Of a stretch of 64,000 bases of DNA, positions 12,529 through 23,775 are shown piece after piece. The position numbers and the translations under genes were made by a program. The stretch spans positions 3,462,501 to 3,526,500 of the forward strand of contig JAPNXP010000001.1 in assembly GCA_028753945.1 (NCBI GenBank), written 5' to 3'. Position 1 is the first letter of the stretch, and every line of letters begins with the position of its first letter. The DNA comes from Hexactinellida sp. DTS-2022. Its lineage: Eukaryota > Porifera > Hexactinellida. The notes below the pieces were generated by a model. The model was given only the letters and a program-made list of their open reading frames with translations. It was not told the DNA's origin and made no database searches.

Positions 12529-13436
12529 TCAGTTCAGATTTTGAAAATCACTACGGATATATTAATAAATATATTAACATTAACTAACGTAGAGTGAATA
12601 CACTTAAATGATTCCAAACTAACGGATCTATATTTATCAAAGGATTTTCTGAAACCATACATTTGGTGAAACTATTAAAGGGTAACTACATCTAATTGAC
12701 TGATTTAACAAAAGCACACACTCATGAATCAAAACTGATGTGCACCCTCAGCACTATTGCGGGTTATTATGAAATAGAGAATCAAGAATTATGACTAGAG
12801 TTGTTGTTGATGTCTAATTTTTGTACAGGCATAATTTCATTAGTACAGAAAAAAGGGGGTCCGGATCCACTGTACCCCTCCCCCTGGGACTGCCTCTGGA
12901 AGCAGTACATTTTAGAATAAAGGCTATAGTATATGGACGTAGACTATATAATTTCTGAGTATGGTGAAAATTTTCTAGTCAGGTTTATAAAAATAAAGAG
13001 GAACCGAGGGTAAGAAGGCAGTTAGTAAATTAAGAATTATTTAATTATAATTATATAATTATCCCAAAAAGGACTGTACTTCTAAAAATAGGACATTTGG
13101 TCGTCAGGTCCTTTGGCTAGAATCCTCCATCTCCCTGCCCCCCCCCGGGTTCGGCACTTATGCCATGACCAGTTGATTATTTGAGGCTCAAAACAAGATC
13201 CTTTATATCAACTTGCCTAAACAGAAGCGATTGTTTAAGACTCAAATATATTGGCTCAAAGATCTCAATGAACTGTTCGGGCTGGACTTAAATCTCTAAT
13301 TAGGGATAAATTTGGGATTTCAATATAAATATCTCTTACTCTTAAGAATTTTAATTCTAATTGAACACACTCTCATTTGATTCGTAATTTCGCACGATGT
13401 TCATTTGATGGATTATTTTGGTCCTTTTACTGTATA
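12529..13436. other. Intergenic, no gene seen
   Basis: AT-rich sequence between the hAT relic and a MITE. I looked here for the missing 5' exons of CFAP54 and found none I could support. A short C-rich tract lies near 13135-13150. Confidence 0.45.
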
Positions 13437-13438
13437 TA

Positions 13439-13814
13439 CACTAACTGGCATAAAGTATTTGAACAAGAATTGTTTGAATTCGCAAATTCAACCTTCCAGC
13501 ATAATAATAACATTGGTAGCTGCTTCAACATGGATGTTGACATAAAACGATATATAAACTAAAGTTTAATAACAATATTTTTGAGTTTTCATTTTTATGA
13601 AGGTATACTACAGTGACATTCCAAATTGTGCCACACGTGGCACGTGGCAGGAACACTTATGCCACTTCATGGATATTGGATAAACATCGCTTAAAACACA
13701 ATGTTATGAAATTTTAAACTATAGCATGATATTTAAAGTTTTTCACAAGCTACAAGAAGGATATTCTGTCTGGAATAAATATTCATATTGTTCAAATACT
13801 TTGGTCTGTTAGTG
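13439..13814. mobile_element. Tc1/mariner-type MITE upstream of the CFAP54 exon
   Basis: The left end cactaactggcataaagta follows TA. The right end is the complement of cactaacagaccaaagta. The core has gccacacgtggcacgtggc, matching the family of 1024-1502 and 62554-62991. If the CFAP54 intron extends upstream, this MITE lies in it. Confidence 0.7.
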
Positions 13815-14080
13815 AATATAATCTGACTATTTACAGTCTAACTACTATGTTAATTTATTGAAAACTACTTCAATATATGTATTATAAACCTTTTTGGATT
13901 TTAGGAATATTCTTTCAATGTTAAGTATTTTTTATAAATGCGTAATATATTTTTATGCGGGACTAATTTAATGCTCAAATTTAGTTTTGAATCTGAAATT
14001 TGTCAACTGAAAGCTTTTAATCCTATCTGAATTGATTTAATTGCAAAGCACTTCTATTTTATTCATTTATATTACTTCAG

Positions 14081-17000
14081 GTCCAAGAAAATTACCAGCA
14101 ATCTTTAATTGAGAATTCATATACTGTTTTCAAGGAAATATCTGTTCAACTTCTATCTGTTGTATTTTGTTATAACGTCTTTAATATGCGACTGAAGGCT
14201 AAAACTGTATTAAAGCCAAAATCTCGTATTTCTTTAACCGATGCATTGCATTTATGTTGGCCGCGTTCTAATACAGAAAGACTGCTTAGCGAACTTATGA
14301 AGCAAGGAGTATCTTCTTACTTTTTTGCAATCTTATATACATTAATATGTACTGCGCACATAAAACAAAATTGTGTGCAAAATTATATTGTTTATCTTAA
14401 AATGGACTCAGAAATTTTATTTGAGATATTCAATGATATATTTCAAGCGGGAGCCTTTATACTAATGAATACCTTTAATTACATCGATTACAAATATCGA
14501 GAGACCTCTCTAAACAAATCGGAATGTCATATGGAGGATACTTCTAAGTTTGTTCTCTTCAGTGATTCTTTTTCTAATGATAACCAATGTCAATCTCTTA
14601 ATTATGCATTTATCTTCATTACTCTCTCTTTCTACTTTGATCAACAAGAAGTGTTTATACTTATTGCTAATAAGTATCTATTTGTTTCAGAAATTCTGCA
14701 AGATAACTCACAGTCTTTAAACCGATTGACTGTAAAGCTGCTAATTATCTTCAGTAATTTTATAAAATCATTAACCTTAGTTAAAAAAAATAGTTTTCCA
14801 GATGACACATGGATAGTTTATTTAAAAGATATTTCGATTCTAATGACTCATTTCACTACACTTAAACTAAATCAGCAGACTAGAAGAATTTTAGTTGACG
14901 TTGTCTTAACTATATGGTCTAATATTTGTAAATACTTGTCTCCGATCAATAATTACAAAAAGATAGTTGTCCTAGGAGGTTATTCATTACGAGACTTTTC
15001 TAATATTTTGGATAATTTAACTAACCTAATAATCGCTATTCACTTTATCAGAATTGATCCCGTTATTTTTCAAGTGATAATTATTAAAAATATTATTCTT
15101 AAAGAAAATTTAAGCTATAACTCCAATTTTCAAGATCCCAATGCTTTTGAAAGTTTACTTATGTGTCAAAAGGTACTGATGAAAGCAATTGAACAGGTTA
15201 GCCAACTAATCGTAGTTTACAGTGAAAGTCATTCACTGACATTGTCCGAAAATTTTGTTGAAAATTTGTTCGTTGAAATAGTCTGTGTTTATATACGAAT
15301 TTCCATTAGATTGACCTTGCTCTTTAAATATCAAAGCTATTATGTATTTGCCAATTATAGGAATGTTAAGTTATCCTCATTTCTTAAAACAAATTTTCCT
15401 ACTCTTATTCCGCTCTACAAAACCCTTGCATTTGATAAATTGTTTTCTTATTTTTTCAAAATCCAATTAATCGCAGTTCTTAATGAGAATGACAGTGCTC
15501 ATTGTACTCAAAATTTCATCAGTAATTTATGTGGTACTCTATCACCACTTGGAATTGAAAATTATGATGCTTTCATTCACTTTCCAATCTTAAAAACTAT
15601 GTGTGACTTATTACAAACTCCCCCAACAATTTTTTGTTATACTTCAAATACGATATGTAGTCCACCAATTTTAGATTTAAATATTGACAATAATGGCATT
15701 GATATTTATTGGTGGTCACTCTTTGCCAATGATGTTTCAGAAACTGGACATACTGAAACGAATCCACTCACTGGCTTTAAACGAATTGGCTTTCTCACCC
15801 CATATAAAAAGTCTTTGATTTTGAACATGTCACTCATTCAACCCGGATCATATTTATTTGCAGTTGCTTATTTTGACTATCATGGTGAACAAATTGGTTG
15901 TCTAAGTAGGAGTACAAAATCAATTTATATTGGGTTCAATGTTTCTTACAAAATTGTATTTGAAAAACAATTTATTTTGGTTAATCCTAAATCTTCTAAT
16001 TTTGTAAATTCCAATTATCTCGAGTTGCTATGGCCTCGTATTGTTGAAAATCATGTGGATAAACATTCATTTGAATCGATTATTTATCCTATTAAAGAAC
16101 AAAATATATATTCATATTCGACCCCTCTATTGAACAAGATTATTTTGGCTATGTTAATAAAGCTTGCCCTTCCCTATTTCGATTCGGGAAACTCTTTAAT
16201 AAAGATAAGTTTGCGAGATAATACCTCATTTCCTAATTCTGATTTTGCCATAAAATTATTTTCATTGCATAAATTAGTACTTATGCTTAATGATTCAAGT
16301 TTCATTTTCAAATATTTTCTATTAGTATACACAACTATTATTCCATTTCTTCAAAACTTCCAATACGCTAAATCTTTATTATCTTCTTTAATAATTATTT
16401 TCAACACAACTCTTGAATGTTTTGCTCCATGTAAAATTTTATGCTCTAACGAATCTTATTTTAAAATTCTTATATCATTTTCTTATTCGATAATTAAGAA
16501 GTTTGATTTCATCGGTGAACATAATTTGGCTAAGTTTTTCTTTGAATTTATATCACAAAATGTAACACAAAATTTTTCAGATGCTTCTATTCTCGCCCAC
16601 TCAAATTCTCATATTCCTGAAAGTTTTGTTTCTGTACAAATAGTACATCGAGACCTTATAAGTCGCTCAAAATCTAGAACTAGTGGACATTGTTTAGGTA
16701 ATGCAGTTTCATCCTTGAAATTGAAAGCAAAAAAACATAAAAATTATATTCCAACACAGATGATCAACGAAAAATTTAATTCACTCATTGCATTTGAGAC
16801 CTTTTTCTTCAATATGCATTCTTCGTTTTCCTCTGTTGACAGTTTAGAAATTACAGGTAATGAAGATCCATTTATTCTAAATTTATTGATTGCTACGTTA
16901 CAACCAACAATAGCATATAAAGAGGTTTCTAAATTTAGACGACGTTCGAAGTATATTGAATATATTACTAAACTTTGCATCAAGACTTATATCTCTGGAA

Positions 17001-20000
17001 ACCTTGATCTAATCCTCACATGGTCTGAAGAAGTTTTCAATTGGCTACAAAAACGCAATGAAGTGCTTCTCACTAAAGTGCCTTTGGTATACATTCAAAG
17101 AGACAAAATTCCTAACTCAAGCATGGACTACATGCTTTCCAACAATTTCTTTAAAGATTGTACTAAAGATGGCTATAATCTAACAAATGTTCAGAATATT
17201 AACCTTCCACTTAACCCTTTAACAGAAGATAAATCTTTTTTGAAAGTAGGTAATAAAATATTTAATACAGATAAACGTGTACATTATTTTAAGAAAGTTA
17301 CTAATCGTTTACCCCGCCTACAGATTAGAAAAGATGATGTATATTCTAAAGCGAGAGATATTCTATCTACACTAGTGCCTTCATTGTGGAAATCACATTG
17401 TAAACGAAAGAGAATTCGCAAAATAACATTTGCTGAATTGCCGTGGAGGATTGAGTTGTTTAATATTTTATCAGCAACGCGTTTTGAATTGTTACTTAAA
17501 TGTTTAAAGCAAAATTCTCTTATTAAAAAAGATATTTTGTTTTCATCTTTCACATATTCGTCTCCCACAAGACTCTCTAACATTGTTAATGGAAAGATAC
17601 TTTTTGGTTCTTTTTGGTTGTCAGTGAAAGATATTAATTTATCAAATCTCGAAAGTACACAAGACCATTTTGTTGATGGTACTTTTCCTAATTTTACTCT
17701 AAATAAAATTATTTCGGAGTTTCCCAAAGAGATAAGTGATGAAACAAAGCAATTACTTGTTAATTTACTAAATGAAATTGACGATCATCTCCATCTTATT
17801 TACTATTTTCTTCAAAAAGCGATAGTTCTTTCTGATAGATCAGAAAAATTTCTTTTGGGATTTAATTCTTGCAATATATTAAATAACATTACCCAAACTT
17901 TAATTGGCTACTTCTCTACATTGAACATTTCCCCCTCATATTTATATTATTTAGTCCTAAGTGAAGCTTGTCTACCTTATTTCTTTGCTGCTTGTACACT
18001 TATAAAAGTGATCCACAATTATGGTCTAAAAACTTCTCTTGTCTTGAATCTCAATACTATTCGCTCTATAATAGATAATGCAATTGTTGCATTGTATTAT
18101 ACCAAACAATGGCAAAAGTTAATCAATATAATAATCAATTTTAACAAAGTTTGTGATTCTAATGAATTTATTCCTCTATTAATTTACGCTAATTTCCAAG
18201 AAAATGATGTATCGTTAATTGATGTTGATTATTACTTAATTAAACTATCATTAAAAAATTCAATGTTAGATTCGTCTTCTATGTATCTCTATTCTAGACA
18301 GATCTATGAGCAGTATATTAGTGGGCTTAATCCTCCTCCTCTATTACATGTAAATACACCCATTTTAGAGTGTGTTAAATATAAGCAAGAATTTTCACTA
18401 GATTATTTTAGAAAAGTAAGCAATGTTGAAATTTATCCATTTTCTCAAATTTCCATTTCCAAACTTGTTTCTATTTATCAGAACACAATTTTTGAGTTGC
18501 GCAAAAATGAGGAATTGGCTCATTTATCTATTGCATGTTTTGAATTGGCTAACTTATACTTTATTGACTGCAAAGAAAACTTAGCCTTCTATTATTGGTC
18601 ATGTTCCCTTGATAGTTTTTTAGGATTTCAAGACACCATTGGTAAGTGGGCTTCTAATAAACACGTGTTCACTGATATAGTTCATTTTGATAAAGTCCTT
18701 TCAAAAATTAATATTTTATATGCAATATCTATTTGCGCTATTATTGGAGAGAAACTGTTATTTTCAAATTTAAATTTGCAAATTGAATATTGTTTACTGG
18801 CTGCTCACCTTCATTGTCTTTTGTTTGTTTCATTAATTCCGGATCCTTTTCAGTTCAATCTTTACGTCAAATTTACTTTATTGGAGGAAAATGTAGCTAC
18901 CTTTTTTCCGAACTTAGAAATATCAAGTAAGTCATCTATGGTTAGTATCGATATATCACTTTTATTGGATTCCCTTAACTGGTTGACTAATACACTTGTT
19001 CAATCGGGACATTATTGGCATACTCTACCCATTTTAATACTCTATGAATTCGTTTCAGTAAAAATTGCGTGTAGTATAATGCACACAGTATTATGTATTT
19101 TGTGTAAAATAAATGTGTTCGTAAAATTGCACTTCTTCAAGGACGCCTTTTTTGAATTTCTCTTCCTTTTTAAAGGGAATCTAATATTCTATAAACCTCT
19201 TAGTAACGTATCATTGAAAAGGTATATGATGATTGAACAATCATTCTCCGATCTTTTGGCACTTGAACATCCATTAAATTCTGAATTTTTGTTCAAATTT
19301 GCTAAAATGGATCTACCTCTTTCTAACGATACATATTTATATCCCTTGATCACAAACCTTATTGTTCTATCAAAGGTAAAACTTTTCTTTGAAATTATTT
19401 CTTATTATCGGTTTGGAATTAATATTGTTGTTTCAGGCCATTCTAATACATTTATTGAAAAGCATCAACTTATTGCTAAATTTTCTTTGAATTTATTTGA
19501 AAATTCAGAATCTAACTGCACTTTTTTAAAGTTCATTGATACTCTGATTTTTAAGAGTAAAGATTTGAATATTTGGGACATTAGGCACTCTATTTTCTCT
19601 ATAATTGAGTATTTATTAGATAATATCCTTAAACAATTAAGGAATGGTTCTATCCAATTACGATTGTATTTTTTGATTGAAATCCAGGTTTTATATGCTC
19701 AATTGAACCAGTTACGTAATGGTATATACTTTGTTATTGAAAATTTCTTGATTGCCCTTAATAGTCTATTTATATTTAACAACCATTCCGAATTTGATCA
19801 AATAGCGGGACTGTTTTTAGTCTATCATTCTCCAAGATATTGGCTGAATTTATTGTATAACTTTTCATTTTCATTAGTAATGTATTTAACGGATCACAAT
19901 ACATTTCTTCCCCTATTAAGCCATTCTTTATTGAATCATTTACTTTCTTTTGCTAAAGAAGTTTTTGATTTTGCTATTTATACAAAACTAGCCATCTTAA

Positions 20001-21673
20001 AAGCACATACAATTCTAACTTTGCATCATCCTAAATCTGAAGCAGTTGATATTCTTCATAAATGCGGTAACATTTTAGATTGCACTTACCCTTCTATTGA
20101 ACGCTTCCAAAATTTGATATCGAATTTAATTTTGCTAGGAGACATTTTACAAATTACTTCTGACCGTACAAATACATATTTACAATCTTTTGAATGTATA
20201 TTGGACTTTATATATACTTTCCAGGAATGTAACAAATCTCATTGCTTATATAATCCCAATAGTAACATTTTTTCTCTATTATTGAATCGACTTGGATCTT
20301 CTATATTCTCTTTGATGAGGAATGGATCTTTATCCAGTCTATTTTTTAAACATTCTATGATTTCTCATAACTCTTCTTTTTTCTCAAGTCGATTTATTTT
20401 CTTACATTCAAATATTCATAAACTCATTATTGATCTCAAATACTCAAATATTTCATGTAGTTTTATTGATTATGTAAATCTAACTGATTTATTATTGAAT
20501 GATATCTGCTCAACTCCTCTTCTACAAACTGGTTTGGTTACAATTTTCCATTTTTTATCTCAACTAATTAAATCTCCACTTACTGAATTACGCACTAAAG
20601 CTCAACTTAAGGAAAAATGTTTCGTACTCATTAAAGCTTTTATTAGTATCGAAGATACTCTCCATCAAATATTAATATCCCCTCAAAAGAATTGTCCCAA
20701 TGGTGTAATAGTAAATCATCCTATGAATTTTAATTTTCTCGCGAATCCATTACATTGTTCTGAGAAAATTGAATTTTCGCATACAACATGTGAATTCCTA
20801 CACAAAAAGTCTATAAATTTATCTAAGCATGCAACTCAAATATTACCTATTGATTTGGCGGTTTTATTACGTTTGTATAGAATTTTACTGCATTATATTT
20901 TTATAAAGCCTTCTAAATTGTTGGCATTCGGTAATTTACAAAAAATTCAATCAATTTGGACGACTCAACTAATCTCATTACATTCTTACTTCATTGTGAA
21001 CGATCTTACTGCCTTTGGGTCTCCTCTTACATTTGATCTTTCTTCTATATTTTCTTGTTTATCATATCGAGAGAAGGATTATTTTTCCTACTATTTTTTA
21101 TCTCCAAATAAACATCATGATAGAAATATAAAATCTGATCACTTCCTAGGCAATTCAAATATTAGAAACTTGAATAATTTTCATTTCAGAGAATACGAAT
21201 GTTGTTTCATTTGGAAACTTCCTCTTATTGATGACGTTTATGTCAGTATGAATGTTTTAGAATCTATCTCGTGTTTTTATGCATTATTTGGTAAACAGTG
21301 TAAATCAACTCAAATTGGCGACCCCGATATTGTGATTGGTAATTTTTCTTGTAGAATTGATAGTATTCGAGAAATACATCAAAATCTTGAAAATTTATTT
21401 TACAAGTGCACTGTTGATATCCCTCCATCAAAACTTAAGAAAACAATAACAACTAATCTTATCCAATCGCTTTCTTGCGAAAATTCCGAAGATTTTCGTA
21501 CCTTTTCTTTATGTTTTTTACGCTTGCTATTCCCAACAATCTCGCATCCCAAGTTCCTTGATTCAAATATTTTATCTCTAGAGTTAGTCAAAGACCTCAC
21601 TGACATGTCTAGAACACATTGTTTTCAAAGTTCTTCAATATACTTCTGGATTGAATCTAATTTACTATCATAG
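14081..21673 (+). CDS. CFAP54: CFAP54-like cilia/flagella protein, giant 3' exon
   Basis: CFAP54 is an axonemal protein of the central-apparatus C1 projection, needed for ciliary motility. The first in-frame Met at 14186 begins 2,495 residues, but the frame is open and conserved-looking further upstream to a plausible acceptor (pyrimidine-rich tract then cttcag at 14075-14080), so I place the exon start at 14081. The first 35 codons plus MRLKAKTVLKPKSRISL and the following WPRSNTERLL match the family pattern I know (a pattern like RPK-R-N/SL--A--L-WPR--TERLL). A fibronectin-like segment with SYLFAVAYFDYHGEQIG lies near residues 500-590 from the Met, and FAELPWRIELFNILS near 1080. Vertebrate members are about 3,000 residues, so several hundred N-terminal residues are missing and should lie in upstream exons I cannot find. 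There is no stop or frameshift over 7.5 kb, so it is under selection. Confidence 0.85.
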   Translation, partial: VQENYQQSLIENSYTVFKEISVQLLSVVFCYNVFNMRLKAKTVLKPKSRISLTDALHLCWPRSNTERLLSELMKQGVSSYFFAILYTLICTAHIKQNCVQNYIVYLKMDSEILFEIFNDIFQAGAFILMNTFNYIDYKYRETSLNKSECHMEDTSKFVLFSDSFSNDNQCQSLNYAFIFITLSFYFDQQEVFILIANKYLFVSEILQDNSQSLNRLTVKLLIIFSNFIKSLTLVKKNSFPDDTWIVYLKDISILMTHFTTLKLNQQTRRILVDVVLTIWSNICKYLSPINNYKKIVVLGGYSLRDFSNILDNLTNLIIAIHFIRIDPVIFQVIIIKNIILKENLSYNSNFQDPNAFESLLMCQKVLMKAIEQVSQLIVVYSESHSLTLSENFVENLFVEIVCVYIRISIRLTLLFKYQSYYVFANYRNVKLSSFLKTNFPTLIPLYKTLAFDKLFSYFFKIQLIAVLNENDSAHCTQNFISNLCGTLSPLGIENYDAFIHFPILKTMCDLLQTPPTIFCYTSNTICSPPILDLNIDNNGIDIYWWSLFANDVSETGHTETNPLTGFKRIGFLTPYKKSLILNMSLIQPGSYLFAVAYFDYHGEQIGCLSRSTKSIYIGFNVSYKIVFEKQFILVNPKSSNFVNSNYLELLWPRIVENHVDKHSFESIIYPIKEQNIYSYSTPLLNKIILAMLIKLALPYFDSGNSLIKISLRDNTSFPNSDFAIKLFSLHKLVLMLNDSSFIFKYFLLVYTTIIPFLQNFQYAKSLLSSLIIIFNTTLECFAPCKILCSNESYFKILISFSYSIIKKFDFIGEHNLAKFFFEFISQNVTQNFSDASILAHSNSHIPESFVSVQIVHRDLISRSKSRTSGHCLGNAVSSLKLKAKKHKNYIPTQMINEKFNSLIAFETFFFNMHSSFSSVDSLEITGNEDPFILNLLIATLQPTIAYKEVSKFRRRSKYIEYITKLCIKTYISGNLDLILTWSEEVFNWLQKRNEVLLTKVPLVYIQRDKIPNSSMDYMLSNNFFKDCTKDGYNLTNVQNINLPLNPLTEDKSFLKVGNKIFNTDKRVHYFKKVTNRLPRLQIRKDDVYSKARDILSTLVPSLWKSHCKRKRIRKITFAELPWRIELFNILSATRFELLLKCLKQNSLIKKDILFSSFTYSSPTRLSNIVNGKILFGSFWLSVKDINLSNLESTQDHFVDGTFPNFTLNKIISEFPKEISDETKQLLVNLLNEIDDHLHLIYYFLQKAIVLSDRSEKFLLGFNSCNILNNITQTLIGYFSTLNISPSYLYYLVLSEACLPYFFAACTLIKVIHNYGLKTSLVLNLNTIRSIIDNAIVALYYTKQWQKLINIIINFNKVCDSNEFIPLLIYANFQENDVSLIDVDYYLIKLSLKNSMLDSSSMYLYSRQIYEQYISGLNPPPLLHVNTPILECVKYKQEFSLDYFRKVSNVEIYPFSQISISKLVSIYQNTIFELRKNEELAHLSIACFELANLYFIDCKENLAFYYWSCSLDSFLGFQDTIGKWASNKHVFTDIVHFDKVLSKINILYAISICAIIGEKLLFSNLNLQIEYCLLAAHLHCLLFVSLIPDPFQFNLYVKFTLLEENVATFFPNLEISSKSSMVSIDISLLLDSLNWLTNTLVQSGHYWHTLPILILYEFVSVKIACSIMHTVLCILCKINVFVKLHFFKDAFFEFLFLFKGNLIFYKPLSNVSLKRYMMIEQSFSDLLALEHPLNSEFLFKFAKMDLPLSNDTYLYPLITNLIVLSKVKLFFEIISYYRFGINIVVSGHSNTFIEKHQLIAKFSLNLFENSESNCTFLKFIDTLIFKSKDLNIWDIRHSIFSIIEYLLDNILKQLRNGSIQLRLYFLIEIQVLYAQLNQLRNGIYFVIENFLIALNSLFIFNNHSEFDQIAGLFLVYHSPRYWLNLLYNFSFSLVMYLTDHNTFLPLLSHSLLNHLLSFAKEVFDFAIYTKLAILKAHTILTLHHPKSEAVDILHKCGNILDCTYPSIERFQNLISNLILLGDILQITSDRTNTYLQSFECILDFIYTFQECNKSHCLYNPNSNIFSLLLNRLGSSIFSLMRNGSLSSLFFKHSMISHNSSFFSSRFIFLHSNIHKLIIDLKYSNISCSFIDYVNLTDLLLNDICSTPLLQTGLVTIFHFLSQLIKSPLTELRTKAQLKEKCFVLIKAFISIEDTLHQILISPQKNCPNGVIVNHPMNFNFLANPLHCSEKIEFSHTTCEFLHKKSINLSKHATQILPIDLAVLLRLYRILLHYIFIKPSKLLAFGNLQKIQSIWTTQLISLHSYFIVNDLTAFGSPLTFDLSSIFSCLSYREKDYFSYYFLSPNKHHDRNIKSDHFLGNSNIRNLNNFHFREYECCFIWKLPLIDDVYVSMNVLESISCFYALFGKQCKSTQIGDPDIVIGNFSCRIDSIREIHQNLENLFYKCTVDIPPSKLKKTITTNLIQSLSCENSEDFRTFSLCFLRLLFPTISHPKFLDSNILSLELVKDLTDMSRTHCFQSSSIYFWIESNLLS

Positions 21674-21726
21674 TGTTTTACTATTAGATTATATTATTCT
21701 AATTCTTATTGTTTCTTTTCCTGGTA

Positions 21727-21732
21727 AATAAA
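21727..21732 (+). promoter_or_regulatory. Polyadenylation signal of CFAP54 gene
   Basis: AATAAA lies 54 bases after the TAG stop, followed by T-rich sequence (tattttccttattattttg). This is the expected arrangement for a short 3' UTR. Confidence 0.6.
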
Positions 21733-21789
21733 TATCATATTTTCCTTATTATTTTGTCCTTCCTAAATGGTTAAGACTAACTAAAAAAA

Positions 21790-22477
21790 TCCAAATTTGC
21801 ACTGTGCCGACAGCATGTTCCTTTGAATATACTTTATTTGGTGGCTGGTTTATTGATAGTGCCTCCAAAGGAAGATGCTGCCAGCACAGCTGCAATTTTG
21901 AATTTTTTCGCAATTTCATCAACGCCTCAAGGTCAATTAATTAAGACCCATTTATCTAGTGGTCTCGAGCCAAAGGAACGATTGATAAATTATTTCTATC
22001 ATAAACCAGTTTCGAGATGAATGACAGGCCTTACATTTGTATAAATAACAATTATTTTTACTTATAATTAGTTAGTTGTTTCGGCAATATTATCCACAGT
22101 TAATTTATTACGTCTAAATATATTCCTTTATTTTATTTTATTTACTTTAATCCAATGTATATAACTAGTACAATTAAATTCACAAGCCATCAATATAATT
22201 ATTCAATATAATTATTCCAAGTTGAAACAATATATTTAGATCACCAGTTTTACTGAATCTGAAGTGCGAGGAAATAGAGGAGATTGGCATCCCAATTATG
22301 GCAGAAAATACGGACAAATTCAAAATCCCTAACCTGCCAAAAGGTGTAGAATTTAATTCTCTTCAATCATACAAATTTTATCAAGTACACTATTCATTAT
22401 TTCATTTTGAGCCATATTCAGTTTAAATAGGTGTTAAAATGCTTTGATAAAAAATCGTAACCCCAGGTGCAAAATAG
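21790..22477. repeat. Dispersed repeat R, left part
   Basis: Matches 49050-49795 in the same order, with diverged identity. It opens with a hairpin-like block around gtgccgacagcatgttcc and tgcctccaaaggaagatgc. Its continuation is at 27734 after a 5.2-kb insertion. The 49-kb copy lacks that insertion. Open frames across it are not convincing. Confidence 0.75.
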
Positions 22478-23775
22478 CGTTATCGGTAAATTAGTCGCCA
22501 GAAAATTCGTCGCCGGAAAATTGGTCGCGTGTTCAATGGGTGCAAGGTTGTTTATTTATTTCTCTTCGATAATATGGTTTCTTCTATTGAGTGCTAAAAA
22601 CCGCAATTCTAATTATCCATTTATCATTTAATTCTATTATCTAATATGGATTCGTCACTTTCAATGTAAACACCCTCAGTTACTATTTATTAAAACATAT
22701 CTAACTGGCTAAGTATACTACATAAGTGTATTTTTATTTATATTTAATGAAATCTATAAACCTCATCAACATCGTCAAATAATGGCTACTCCATTTACCA
22801 TTCAAAGTATCGGTAACCGAGCGATTCGGCCCACCAGTGAATTCGGCCTACAGTATTTAGGCTCACTCGGCCTGTGAGTGAATTCGGCCTACGGTATTTT
22901 CAAACAGATTTCCAGTTATTTAATTGTCAGAAAAATTATAGTAATATTATATTAATCGCTTAGTTACTGTGTCTTTGGAGCACAGATCCCAGACAGCTTC
23001 GTCAGCAGCATGCTGGTCTTGATTTCTCCCCTCTCATACTGTTTCCAGAGGCAGCTGAGGGCTCCCTGTATCTTTATTGTACCCTTCCTTTGCTGTCTGC
23101 GAAGCTTGTCTCCAGTGATCAGCTGCTTCTGGAGAGGCACCAGCTTAGCTTCACTGTGGAGCAGATGAATCAGGAGGTAGAGCTGGAGGTTCCCTCGTTG
23201 GGCCTTCATGTTGAACCGGTTGTGCCAGCCCTCTACATCATTGTTCGTTCGGATGTATCTCTTGTAGACACACCAGTCTTCTGGAGACCACTGTCCCTGG
23301 ATCAACGTGGAGCGAACATAATCCACCAGAGGACGAAGCTGGTCATTGGTCACGGAAGCAATCTGGTCGAACGAACGAATGATGTGGCCGACTGGCAGGT
23401 AGGGCAAGGCGAACAGCATCCGTATGTAGTCGTGTACTGCTGAAACAGAGTTATACGCCACAACTAGTCCTAGCTCCTGTACCTTCCTCCAGAGGGCCTG
23501 ACTCCAGTGAAAGTTACAGCCTCGGATGTGCGCATCTGGGAAGATGATCCTCGCTGCCCTCCAGATGGATGACTCGGAAGTCGAGAATAAGGTGCGTCAA
23601 TTCGAGACTAGGAGCGAGATCTTTGACTTTCTGGAATACAGCCATATAGTCCTTCTTCTTTGAAGACATCAGTACAAATATCAGTGGAACCTGTTTAATG
23701 TTTTTGCTGTCTGCATCCCCAAGAAATGTGTGAAATGAGAAGAGCTGTTTGAAGGGTGCCTTTACCACCTTGAAT

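Noticed and set aside
13377..13562. 61-codon frame just upstream of CFAP54 as a 5' exon
   Set aside because: It overlaps the Tc1-type MITE starting at 13439 and its sequence does not resemble the CFAP54 N-terminal region.
16744..17727. Minus-strand frames inside CFAP54
   Set aside because: They are antisense shadows of the large coding exon, with no independent features.
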